The notes under the pieces were generated by a model, which had not been told where the DNA came from, did not search any database, and saw only the letters and a list, made by a program, of their open reading frames with translations. 64,000 nucleotides of DNA from an uncultured Blautia sp. GTDB lineage: Bacteria; Bacillota; Clostridia; Lachnospirales; Lachnospiraceae. The stretch covers positions 55,394-119,393 of the forward strand of contig CATXEA010000006.1 in NCBI GenBank assembly GCA_958367245.1. Reading direction: 5' to 3'. This document shows positions 16,724 through 25,805 of this stretch, piece after piece. The stretch's first letter is position 1; the number at the start of each line of letters is the position of its first letter. A program made the translations under genes and the position numbers.

Positions 16724-18799
16724 TTATATTTCATAAAATATCTCCCTGGAGGATGTTCCGATACGGATTGTTTTGTCCGCACTGTAATCTTCCACTTTCA
16801 CAGTGACACGTTTCGTTTCTCCCGGCGCAAGTTCTGTCTTGCCAAAACCTTTGAGTTCCTGAAAAGGCTGGTCTTCTTTTCTGTTTTTCGGGGCAAGATA
16901 GATCTGCACCGTCTCTTTACCGGTAATACTTCCGATATTTGTAACGTCACAGCTTACCAGGGATTCGCCGTTCTTTTCTTCCACTGAAGGATTACTGTAT
17001 TGGAATTTCGTGTAGGACAGTCCGTGTCCAAAGCAAAACTGCGGCTCCACCTCATAGGTATCATTATAACGATAGCCCACAAAAACACCTTCTGTATAAT
17101 GAACAGACTTTCCTCCCGGAAATTCTCCCAGTGCATGTGCGGAACAGTCCGTATGTTTTTTATAGAAAGTTTCCGGAAGCTTTCCGGAAGGATTCACTGC
17201 GCCAAACAAAGTCTCTGCAAGCGCTCTTCCGCCTTCCATTCCTGCGTACCAGCTCCAGACAACCGTCGCCGCATCATCAATCCACTCTCCCATCTCCACA
17301 GGGCTTCCGCCCACAAAGGAAATCACTGTATTTGGATTAATTTTTAAGAGCTCTCGAATCAATTCGTCCTGCTCATAGGGAAGCTTCATGTCTGCCCTGT
17401 CATTTCCCTCGCTGTCATAGTCGTGGTTCAAGCCTCCCACAAAAATAATATTTTCATATTTTGCAGCCGCTTCCAGAGCTTCACTGCGAAACTTTTTGCG
17501 TTTCTCCTTCAGATGTTCGCCGAAGTCTGCCTCCCTTGTTTTTCCACCGCCGTTCTCAAGACTTGTCTCCTGCCAGTTTACATCGCCCTCCTGTACCTTT
17601 TCCTCACGGCAGTAGCCGGGCAGAAAGTCTACCTGAGCATTTCCTCCAAGAAAAGCTTTGATTCCCATAAGAGGCGTAATCTCATACAATGCTTTGATTT
17701 CCGCACTTCCGCCTCCATTGGCATGGGTGCAGTTCGCATTTTCACCGATTACAAGAAGCTTTTTCACCTTTTTCGGAGAAAGAGGCAGCACATGCTTCTC
17801 ATTTTTCAGAAGAACGACTGATTCTCTCGCCACGTTGAGAGCTTTTTCCCTGTGCTCCGGCGTATTGTAGGTTCCGGATTTACGCTGACCATCCAGCATA
17901 TGCAGACGCATCATCAACATAAGAATATGTATCACTTTTTCATCGATGACAGATTGGGAAATCTCCCCTTTTTCCACTTTTTCCTTTAAAGGCTTTGCCA
18001 TAAAGTAGTCTTCAAAATCATAGGTGACGGACATCTCAATATCGAGCTGGGAATTGGCGGCCTTCTCTGTGTCGTGTACTGCGCCCCAGTCTGAAATAAT
18101 GACTCCGTCGTATCCCCATTCTTTTCTGAGAATATCCTTCAGCAGATACTCACTCTGGCAGCAATGCTCGCCGTACAGAAGATTGTAAGCTCCCATAATC
18201 GTATAAACATCCGCTTTTTTTACAGCATCCTCAAACGCAGGAAGATAAATCTCCCGGAGAGCATTCTCATCCACCTGAACATCCACCCAGAGCCTTTCTG
18301 TCTCCTGATTGTTCGCTGCAAAATGCTTCACACAGGCAGCCACATCCCAGTTCTGGACTCCCTTGATATAGGGAACTGCCAGTTCCTTTGTGAGGAAGGG
18401 ATCCTCGCTGAAATACTCAAAATTTCTTCCGCAGAGCGGGCTTCTTTTTATATTTACACCCGGTCCGAGAATTACATCTTTTCCTCTTCCTCTTGCTTCC
18501 TCTCCGAGCACAGAGCCCGTGTCAAAGGCAAGGTTGCGGTTCCAGGTGGATGCCAGCGCGCTGTTGCAGGGAAGATAGGTTACATAGTCATCGGAATTTC
18601 CCACTGCCTGCCAGGATGCCGGGAAAAATTCCTGACGTACGCCCATTGGGCCATCTGACATAGAGAGAGCGGGAATTCCCAGCCTCTCGACGCCTCCGGT
18701 ACGAAAAAGTTCCGCACCGTGTATCATACTTATTTTTTCATCTAAGGTCAGTTTCGCCGTCAGTTCTTCTGCCCGGCTGCGCAGTTCCTCTTTTTTCAT
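16724..18799 (-). CDS. GH3 beta-glucosidase (or beta-xylosidase), cytoplasmic
   Basis: A 691-residue GH3 enzyme with no signal peptide. The N-terminal TIM-barrel domain contains MSDGPMGVR and GVIISDWGAVHDT with nucleophile Asp237. It is followed by the alpha/beta sandwich domain (VVLLKNEKHVLPL) and a C-terminal fibronectin-III-like domain. Start 18799 is set by AGGAGG 9 nt upstream; the longer frame adds 18 unlikely residues. It lies 72 nt downstream of the GH31 alpha-xylosidase gene in the same unit. After xylose removal it would cleave the exposed beta-glucosyl end of a xyloglucan oligosaccharide. Beta-xylosidase activity is an alternative. Confidence 0.93.
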   Translation of the reverse strand: MKKEELRSRAEELTAKLTLDEKISMIHGAELFRTGGVERLGIPALSMSDGPMGVRQEFFPASWQAVGNSDDYVTYLPCNSALASTWNRNLAFDTGSVLGEEARGRGKDVILGPGVNIKRSPLCGRNFEYFSEDPFLTKELAVPYIKGVQNWDVAACVKHFAANNQETERLWVDVQVDENALREIYLPAFEDAVKKADVYTIMGAYNLLYGEHCCQSEYLLKDILRKEWGYDGVIISDWGAVHDTEKAANSQLDIEMSVTYDFEDYFMAKPLKEKVEKGEISQSVIDEKVIHILMLMMRLHMLDGQRKSGTYNTPEHREKALNVARESVVLLKNEKHVLPLSPKKVKKLLVIGENANCTHANGGGSAEIKALYEITPLMGIKAFLGGNAQVDFLPGYCREEKVQEGDVNWQETSLENGGGKTREADFGEHLKEKRKKFRSEALEAAAKYENIIFVGGLNHDYDSEGNDRADMKLPYEQDELIRELLKINPNTVISFVGGSPVEMGEWIDDAATVVWSWYAGMEGGRALAETLFGAVNPSGKLPETFYKKHTDCSAHALGEFPGGKSVHYTEGVFVGYRYNDTYEVEPQFCFGHGLSYTKFQYSNPSVEEKNGESLVSCDVTNIGSITGKETVQIYLAPKNRKEDQPFQELKGFGKTELAPGETKRVTVKVEDYSADKTIRIGTSSREIFYEI

Positions 18800-18871
18800 T
18801 TCTTTGTTCCTCCTGTCGAAATCCAGTGTCTTTCCCCATGTCCGAAATGACAAAGCTTAAACCTTCTGCCT

Positions 18872-21196
18872 TTACATCCGGCAGACAGCTTCTCCGCCTT
18901 CAGAAAGAATAATCACGGTGTCTTTTTCTTCTGTCTGTGCCTCAGCTCCCTGAATCTCGCTGCATACCACATTTACAAGGCGCACTCTGCATCCGCCTTC
19001 CCCGTTTGCCTTAACTGTAAAGGTATTTCCTTCCTTTACGACTTTCAGGGTTAAAAGTTCTCCGTTATTCTGATATACTGTAAATTCTGCGCTGTCTTTT
19101 ATGCCAAAAACTTTAAATTCAACATTATCCTTAAAGCTGTACTGTACATTTTCAAACGCAACTCCTGTCGGCACAATGCTGTTCTCTCTCACCCACAGAG
19201 GAATGGAAAGATAGCTGTGTTTTTCTTCTCTCCAGCATCCGCCCTGAGCAATTTCTCCTGTGAGATAGTTTGTCCATTTTCCTTCCGGAAGGTAATAAAC
19301 AGCAATTCCGTCCTCATTGAAGATTGGCGCCACCAGAAGGCTGTCTCCCAGCATATACTGGCTGTCCAGATAACGACAATTTCTGTCATTTTCAAATTCC
19401 AGAGGCATACTGCGCATCATAGGTATGCCGGTTCTGGAAGTGTTCACTGCACTGCTGTACAGATATGGAAGCAAACTGAGTTTCAGATTCGTAAAGAAAC
19501 GAACCACATCTACTGCTTCCTCATCATAAATCCACGGCACACGATAAGATGTACTTCCATGGAGGCGGCTGTGTGTGGAAAGAAGTCCGAATGCGCACCA
19601 GCGTTTGTAAACATCCGGTGTGGACTGACTTTCGAAACCACCGATGTCATGACTCCAAAAACCAAAACCGCTACTTGTCAGGGACAATCCGCCGCGAAGG
19701 CTTTCTTCCATAGATTCATAATCTGACCAGCAATCGCCGCCCCAATGTACCGGGAACTTCTGACCGCCCACTGTTGCGGAACGGGCAAATAAAACGGCTT
19801 CTTCTTTTCCGCGTTTCTTTTCCAGAACCTCATATACCGCCTTATTGTAAAGGTAAGTATAATAATTATGCATTTTCTCAGCATTTGCACCATTATAATA
19901 AACCGCATCTGTCGGAATTCTTTCTCCAAAGTCTGTTTTAAAGCAGTCTACTCCCATATCGAGAAGCTGTTCCAGTTTCTCCTGATACCATTTCGTTGCT
20001 TCCGGATTTGTAAAATCTACTATAGCAAGTCCCGGCTGCCACATATCCCACTGCCATACGTCTCCATTGGGTCGTTTCAGGAAGTAGCCTTTCTCCATTC
20101 CTTCTTCAAAAAGAACAGACTCCTGCCCAATATAGGAGTTAATCCACACACAGATTTTAATTCCTTTTGCCTTGATACGCTTTAGCATTCCTGCAGGATC
20201 CGGGAAAACTCTCTCATCCCACACAAAGTCTGTCCAGTGAAATTCTCTCATCCAGCAACAGTCAAAATGAAATACACTGAGAGGAATCCCCCTCTCCAGC
20301 ATTCCGTCAATAAAGCTCATAACCGTTTCTTCATCATAGTCCGTAGTAAAAGATGTAGAAAGCCACAGACCGAATGTCCACTGAGCCGGAAGGGACGGTT
20401 TTCCGGTAAGGTCTGTATAACGCATAAGCACTTCCTTCATTGAAGGTCCGTTAATCAGGAAATAGTCCAGATTTTCCCCTTTTACACTGAAGCCGACCTT
20501 TGTCACCTGCTCCGTCGCAACTTCAAATTCTACCTTTTCCGGGTGATTTACAAAGACTCCGTATCCTCTGTTTGTAAGATAGAACGGAATATTTTTATAA
20601 GACTGTTCTGTACTTGTTCCTCCATCCTCATTCCAGATTTCCACAGACTGTCCGTTCTTCACAAACGGGGTAAAGCGCTCGCCAAGACCATAGACAAGCT
20701 CTCCTACAGACAGACCTAACTGCTGACGCATATAGGCATTGTCTCCTTTATCATAGGCAAAACCTCTCCAGTCTGTTTTCATATAGGATAAATCACGCCA
20801 TCCACTCTTTGTCAGAAGCTCTCCTTCTCTTTCATAACGCATGGACCAGTTTTGCGTATCAATTATCAGACTTAAGCTTCCACTTTTCACAATAAGAAGA
20901 TTCTCTTTTTCTTCCACTTCCATATGTCCCTGTCCGGGATATTCCAGTTCAAACTGCGGCCCATCCGGACGTACTCCCTTATGATGCCAGGTCTGTACAC
21001 GGATAATTTCCGGCATAGGCGCTGTGATACGAATTGTCAGATTAATACCTCCAAGCGTATCTCCTTTATGATTGATTCTTCCTGTAGGCGCACAGAGAAT
21101 TATTTCATCCTCTTTTATTTTCTTTTCATATACATGCTGCGGTGTAAAACATTCATACCCCTCTTTAAATAACCAGCATCCATTATGGAATTTCAT
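18872..21196 (-). CDS. yicI: GH31 alpha-xylosidase (YicI-like)
   Basis: A 774-residue GH31 enzyme that hydrolyses alpha-xylosyl residues such as isoprimeverose. Diagnostic segments are KTDFGERIPTDAV with nucleophile Asp422 and GGDCWSDYESMEESLRGG with acid/base Asp488, followed by GFGFWSHDIGGFE. All closely match E. coli YicI, a characterised alpha-xylosidase, rather than alpha-glucosidases. There is no signal peptide. It is first in a two-gene unit with the GH3 enzyme and divergent from a YesM/YesN system, with direct repeats in the shared upstream region. The alpha-xylosidase assignment is the main clue that the island handles xyloglucan fragments. Confidence 0.93.
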   Translation of the reverse strand: MKFHNGCWLFKEGYECFTPQHVYEKKIKEDEIILCAPTGRINHKGDTLGGINLTIRITAPMPEIIRVQTWHHKGVRPDGPQFELEYPGQGHMEVEEKENLLIVKSGSLSLIIDTQNWSMRYEREGELLTKSGWRDLSYMKTDWRGFAYDKGDNAYMRQQLGLSVGELVYGLGERFTPFVKNGQSVEIWNEDGGTSTEQSYKNIPFYLTNRGYGVFVNHPEKVEFEVATEQVTKVGFSVKGENLDYFLINGPSMKEVLMRYTDLTGKPSLPAQWTFGLWLSTSFTTDYDEETVMSFIDGMLERGIPLSVFHFDCCWMREFHWTDFVWDERVFPDPAGMLKRIKAKGIKICVWINSYIGQESVLFEEGMEKGYFLKRPNGDVWQWDMWQPGLAIVDFTNPEATKWYQEKLEQLLDMGVDCFKTDFGERIPTDAVYYNGANAEKMHNYYTYLYNKAVYEVLEKKRGKEEAVLFARSATVGGQKFPVHWGGDCWSDYESMEESLRGGLSLTSSGFGFWSHDIGGFESQSTPDVYKRWCAFGLLSTHSRLHGSTSYRVPWIYDEEAVDVVRFFTNLKLSLLPYLYSSAVNTSRTGIPMMRSMPLEFENDRNCRYLDSQYMLGDSLLVAPIFNEDGIAVYYLPEGKWTNYLTGEIAQGGCWREEKHSYLSIPLWVRENSIVPTGVAFENVQYSFKDNVEFKVFGIKDSAEFTVYQNNGELLTLKVVKEGNTFTVKANGEGGCRVRLVNVVCSEIQGAEAQTEEKDTVIILSEGGEAVCRM

Positions 21197-21251
21197 TCCT
21201 TTTGTCCTCCTTTATCTTTCCCTGTCTTTGATATCTTCTTTGATTAGTCTC

Positions 21252-21313
21252 ATTATAAAAAAATTCTCATCTTATTCCTACCTCATTTTTTGGAACAAAA
21301 ATACCCTCATTTT
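21252..21313 (-). promoter_or_regulatory. GH31-GH3 promoter with tandem direct repeat (putative YesN-type activator site)
   Basis: Minus-strand TATAAT lies at 21252-21257 with no good -35 box. Repeats AAAAATGAGGTA (21279-21290) and AAAATGAGGGTA (21302-21313) have cores 24 bp apart; the nearer copy covers the -35 region. That is the geometry of an AraC-type activator site. The divergent AraC-type response regulator is the obvious candidate. Confidence 0.6.
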
Positions 21314-21398
21314 CCGTGATTTCACATTGCATATCCGGGTAAAGTGAATTAAACTATATTGTGAAACATTTACAGCAAAAACACCTAAAGGAAAACAT

Positions 21399-23213
21399 AT
21401 GACATTGAAGAATTTTTATATAAAGCTTTTTACAAAACAGAATGTGGGAAAACAGCTTCGCCGGCTGTTTATTATCACGATTTTAATCCCGCTTCTTCTG
21501 GCAGGCTCTGTAATCTTCACTATTTTTTCAGTGCAGCTCGCTAACAAATATGAAAATCTGTGTGAGTCTAAAGCAAACCATGTCCGCTCTGTTCTGGTCT
21601 CCACAACGATTTATCTGCGGGAAATTTACGAGAAGCTTTCCACCGACGAAACGCTGCGTCAGCTTCTCTCTGCAGATTATTCCTCTGCCAGAGAAGCAGA
21701 GCTTGCCTTTAACCAGTACACCGGCTTTACGGACACACTGAAAAACACTACGACTCTTTCCTCTATAAAGCTTTACGCAGATGCATCCGTTTTAAAGCAT
21801 GAGACTCCTTTTTCTTATTACCATCCTATCACAGAAGATGTGAAGTCCCTTCCATGGTACCGGACTTCCGCTAATACACGAAACTGTTTCTGGCAGACTA
21901 CGGCAACTCCCGGAAAGAATGATATCGTATACTGGGAACTGAATTATTACTGTCATATCCCGATTCCCAAGACTTCCTCTTATGCCGTTCTTGTTATGTC
22001 TGTGTCGGATAACTATCTGCGCAGCCTGATCGGAGAGGATGAATATAATATTTATGCCTGTGTAAATGACGGTCCTGTATTTTTCAGTTCTGACAGGAAA
22101 TACGGCGGGAAACCTTTCCCCGTGGAAATTACAGATTCCACAGGAAAACTGAAAAAAACAGGAAAAATCTCCCTGTTTGGAAAAAAAGCCATTGCTTCCA
22201 TACAGACTTTAAGTCCTGCGGAAACCTCAGATTATCTTTATGTTGCAGTTTCAAGCCCTAAAGCGTTGCCTGCTATCCGCAATGTACGCTGCCTTTTTCT
22301 TCTCATCACAGCTTTTACTCTGGCCATTTCCGCATTGCTGATCTATCTCTTTTCTGAATATTTCAGCGCCCGGATACAGACCCTGCGTCTTGCCATGCAT
22401 AAAGTTGCCCGAAATGATTATGAAATCGTTAACTCCATACAAGGCGACGATGAGTTAAGCGCTACTTTTCGGGATTTAAAGCTTATGGTGCAAAAACTGA
22501 AAGCAGATGAAGCCCGGATTTATGAAGCTCAGATCAAGGAGCAGCAGCTCTCCAATCAGCAGCAGCAAATGGAACTGAAGCTTCTTGCCAACCAGATTAA
22601 TCCTCACTTTTTATATAATACTCTGGAAACCATCCGCATGAAAGCATTTGCAGAGGGCAACCGCGAAGTTGCCACTGCTATCAAGCTTCTGGGCAAATCT
22701 ATGCGTTATGTACTTAATAACACAAAAACCACTGCAACGACACTTGATAAAGAACTGGATTACATTAAGGTTTATCTGGCAATACAAAAAATGCGATTTG
22801 AAGAGAGACTTGAGTATTCTCTCACTGTCGATTCCACTCTTGATACAAAGCAGTGCCTGATTCTTCCGCTCCTTATCCAGCCCATTGTCGAAAATGCGAT
22901 TTCTCACGGTCTGGAACCCACAGGAAGAGAGGGTTTTATCTCTATTACCGTGTATCAGAACAACGAATCTCTGATTACAGAGGTTTTTGACAATGGTCAG
23001 GGACTGACTGAAGAGGAGCTCCTTGATGTAGTCGCGCATCTTGACACCCCGCGCCCGAATTCCGATCATGGAGTAGGGCTTTACAACATCAATAACCGTG
23101 TACACCTGTATTACGGAAAACAATACGGACTACGCTTCAGAAGCAGTCCGGGAGAGGGAACTCTTGTTATCCTGGAGATTCCACTATGCAATTTAACGGA
23201 GGAAACAAAATGA
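21399..23213 (+). CDS. Sensor histidine kinase, YesM type
   Basis: A 604-residue kinase. TM1 lies near residues 22-45, an extracellular sensor of about 240 residues follows, then TM2 near 298-320 and a HAMP linker. The His_kinase motif QINPHFLYNTLETIRM has His403, and the HATPase segments are ENAISHGLEP and DNGQGL. Its stop overlaps the start of the response regulator (ATGA). It faces away from the GH31-GH3 unit, which it probably controls, and may also control the second importer unit. The ligand is probably an oligosaccharide; this is inferred from context only. Confidence 0.94.
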   Translation: MTLKNFYIKLFTKQNVGKQLRRLFIITILIPLLLAGSVIFTIFSVQLANKYENLCESKANHVRSVLVSTTIYLREIYEKLSTDETLRQLLSADYSSAREAELAFNQYTGFTDTLKNTTTLSSIKLYADASVLKHETPFSYYHPITEDVKSLPWYRTSANTRNCFWQTTATPGKNDIVYWELNYYCHIPIPKTSSYAVLVMSVSDNYLRSLIGEDEYNIYACVNDGPVFFSSDRKYGGKPFPVEITDSTGKLKKTGKISLFGKKAIASIQTLSPAETSDYLYVAVSSPKALPAIRNVRCLFLLITAFTLAISALLIYLFSEYFSARIQTLRLAMHKVARNDYEIVNSIQGDDELSATFRDLKLMVQKLKADEARIYEAQIKEQQLSNQQQQMELKLLANQINPHFLYNTLETIRMKAFAEGNREVATAIKLLGKSMRYVLNNTKTTATTLDKELDYIKVYLAIQKMRFEERLEYSLTVDSTLDTKQCLILPLLIQPIVENAISHGLEPTGREGFISITVYQNNESLITEVFDNGQGLTEEELLDVVAHLDTPRPNSDHGVGLYNINNRVHLYYGKQYGLRFRSSPGEGTLVILEIPLCNLTEETK

Positions 23214-24781
23214 ATGTATTAATCGCAGATGATGAACGCGTGGTTCTCGAAGGTCTGAAATATATCATTGACTGGGAAGCCCTTGGTTTCACGATTTGCC
23301 AGACTGCCATGAATGGAGAAGACGCGCTGGAGAAAATTCTCAGCCTGAATCCGGATCTGGTTCTTCTGGACATCCGTATGCCTAAGAAAAACGGCATTGA
23401 AGTCGTTCAGGAAGCTGTGGAACAGGGATATACCGGCAAGATCATCATCCTCAGCGGTGTCTCTGATTTCAAGCTGGCACAGACTGCCATGCGCTATGGC
23501 GTGGACTTCTATCTGACTAAGCCTATTGATGAGGAGGAACTGGAAGAAGCTGTTTCAACCATACACGACCTCATCGAAAAAGAAGCCAGAGAACATACTT
23601 CCTTCACCCAGTACAGAGACAAAGCCAAGCAAAGTATTCTGGAAGAAATTCTTCGGGGCAAATGTGATTACCATACCCTTGATGTGGAAGATCTGCACCT
23701 AAATGCTAATATTTATCAGGTAATTTCTTATGAGAATTATAATCAGGAGTATTTTTTCCAGACCTGGAATTTTGCAGACCTGATTCGTGTTACAAATCAG
23801 GATAATAATTCTTTTGATGTGATTGAACTGGAACGGCGTAAAATTATTTTATTAAAAGGCGATTTCGCAATCTCCCGGTTTGAAAATCTTCGAAAGCATT
23901 ATCGGGTTGCGCCACAGAAGGGTTCCCCCTTTGACTCTACCTTTATCGCATGCGGACAGAAAGTATCACGAATCAGTGACATCCATTTCTCCTACGAGGA
24001 TGTGTGTCAGCTCCTGAATCGCCGCTTCTTCTGTGAAGAAAACCAGCACATTGTCAGCTATGAGGAGCTTGCGTTTCCTCTTGACAGACATCTGACCGCC
24101 ATAACCCGGGAAATGGCACCGGACTATGCAGAACGCTTCTCCAACTACATTCAGTCCCATAACCAGACGCTGATTGCAGAGACTTTAAAAGAGCTTGGAG
24201 ACAGTCTCCGGTATGCAGATGCAGATATTACGGCAATTAAGCATCTTCTCATTGATATTTATATCCTTGTAAAGCAGAAAATCATGCAGATGCATACAGA
24301 CCGGGACATTCCCTTCCTTGCAAACGCCTCCGCTATCGACCTTCTGGAACGAAAATATTATCTTTTTGAGATTATTAAATTTCTTGCAGAACAATTCGAC
24401 CTGTGGACCAATTCCGTAGGCTGTACCTCCGGAGAAAATGTGGTGGATGAAGTTCTCTACTACATCCACCACAATTACAGTGAAAATATGAAACTGGAAA
24501 CTATTGCTCCCCTCTATGGCTATAACAGTTCGTATCTTGGTAAAATCTTCAACAGGAAACTGGGAGTAAATTTCAATACCTATGTAGATCAGGTACGCAT
24601 TGAACAGGCAAAGCGGCTGCTCGAACAGAAGAATCTTAAAGTCTACGAAATTGCCCAGCAGATCGGATACAGCAATGTTGATTATTTCCATAAGAAATTC
24701 AGGAAATTTGTGGGAACCAGCCCTGCGGAGTACCGCAAAAATCTAACATCGACCGACTCCAGCCCGCAGCAGATTTCGTAA
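23210..24781 (+). CDS. Response regulator, YesN type, long form
   Basis: A 523-residue regulator. The N-terminal receiver has phospho-acceptor Asp54 (LVLLDIRMPKKNG). A roughly 270-residue central region is typical of long YesN proteins, and the C-terminal AraC double helix-turn-helix ends FRKFVGTSPAEYRKN. Start 23210 is set by GGAGG upstream and a 4-nt overlap with the kinase stop. Its last 83 bases overlap the convergent esterase gene, including part of the conserved AraC tail. Confidence 0.94.
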   Translation: MNVLIADDERVVLEGLKYIIDWEALGFTICQTAMNGEDALEKILSLNPDLVLLDIRMPKKNGIEVVQEAVEQGYTGKIIILSGVSDFKLAQTAMRYGVDFYLTKPIDEEELEEAVSTIHDLIEKEAREHTSFTQYRDKAKQSILEEILRGKCDYHTLDVEDLHLNANIYQVISYENYNQEYFFQTWNFADLIRVTNQDNNSFDVIELERRKIILLKGDFAISRFENLRKHYRVAPQKGSPFDSTFIACGQKVSRISDIHFSYEDVCQLLNRRFFCEENQHIVSYEELAFPLDRHLTAITREMAPDYAERFSNYIQSHNQTLIAETLKELGDSLRYADADITAIKHLLIDIYILVKQKIMQMHTDRDIPFLANASAIDLLERKYYLFEIIKFLAEQFDLWTNSVGCTSGENVVDEVLYYIHHNYSENMKLETIAPLYGYNSSYLGKIFNRKLGVNFNTYVDQVRIEQAKRLLEQKNLKVYEIAQQIGYSNVDYFHKKFRKFVGTSPAEYRKNLTSTDSSPQQIS

Positions 24782-25793
24782 ATGCCAGACCACATCCATG
24801 TCCCCCGGCAGGATAAATGTGGCACTCATGCCTTACACCCTTATCTTTCAGCGCTTCAGCCATATGTCTGGCATTTGAGGGCGGTACACAGTCATCGTCC
24901 TCACACGCCCATACGAAGGTCGGAGGATAGTCTTCTTTTACCAGATTTTCCACAGAGAGGAGCTCCCGAAGCTCCTCTTTTCCACCTGTAAGGTTCCGGA
25001 AGCTGCCTTCATGCGGTTCTTTTGTAAAACTGATGACAGGATAGCTTAAAACCAGCTTATCCGGGCGCGCAGAAAACTTCCGATAATAATCAGCTGTTTT
25101 CAGGGACAATTCCGCCATTTCTCTATATACTGTCTCTGCAGCATCCTCATATAAAGCTGCCTCCGAAGCACAGAGATGTCCTCCCGCAGATGCGCCTATA
25201 AGTGTGATATCACCGGGATTTACCCCATATTCCTGTGCATGCGCCCTGACATACTGTATGGCAAGAGCCAGATCTGCCTGCGGAGCCGGATAACGGCAGG
25301 GAGAAACCCTGTATTTCAGAATGAATGCACAGTAACCATTTGCTTCCATAAGCCGGAGCACCGGCGTACCCTCTCCACTGAAACATACGGCTTCATAACC
25401 TCCTCCCGGACAGATAATGACTGCCGGTCTGCACCTGAGTTCTCTTTCTTCCGGTACAGGAGCAAGAAGAAAGACACTATCCTTTCCTCCCTTTTTCTCC
25501 TTCTCCAGATTCCATTCACTTTCCTCAGGATCCCACAGAGTGATACATCTGCGCGTTTTATTTTCCGCAATATCCAGAATCAGATTTGCTGCGTCCATAA
25601 GCTGATCAGAAATCACGGTAAACGGTTCTCCCCAGGGTGTTTTTCCATACCATTCAGCCAAGGCAATCGGCTGATCTGCAAGCTCCTTCGGAAACATTTC
25701 CAAAAGGAATTCCGAATAAAAAATCTTTAAGTATTCTTCCATATGAGGATATGCAAGAATATCGTTCATAGAGTGATATTTCGTAAATCTCAT
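24699..25793 (-). CDS. Alpha/beta-hydrolase esterase, probable carbohydrate (acetyl) esterase
   Basis: A 364-residue cytoplasmic hydrolase. The oxyanion-hole segment PGGGYEAV at 129-136, nucleophile elbow GASAGGH with Ser202, acid segment CEDDDCVPPSNA and base PAGGHGCGL give a complete Ser-Asp-His set in the order of the BD-FAE/acetyl-esterase group. It is last in the importer-GH42-GH29 gene series, 12 nt after the fucosidase. Removal of O-acetyl groups from imported plant oligosaccharides would fit, since xyloglucan galactose is often acetylated; that role is inference. The first 100 residues are longer than a minimal hydrolase and unassigned. Confidence 0.85.
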   Translation of the reverse strand: MRFTKYHSMNDILAYPHMEEYLKIFYSEFLLEMFPKELADQPIALAEWYGKTPWGEPFTVISDQLMDAANLILDIAENKTRRCITLWDPEESEWNLEKEKKGGKDSVFLLAPVPEERELRCRPAVIICPGGGYEAVCFSGEGTPVLRLMEANGYCAFILKYRVSPCRYPAPQADLALAIQYVRAHAQEYGVNPGDITLIGASAGGHLCASEAALYEDAAETVYREMAELSLKTADYYRKFSARPDKLVLSYPVISFTKEPHEGSFRNLTGGKEELRELLSVENLVKEDYPPTFVWACEDDDCVPPSNARHMAEALKDKGVRHECHIYPAGGHGCGLAFTKSAAGWSRSMLDFCGTPQGWFPQIS

Positions 25794-25805
25794 AACAGCG
25801 TCTCC

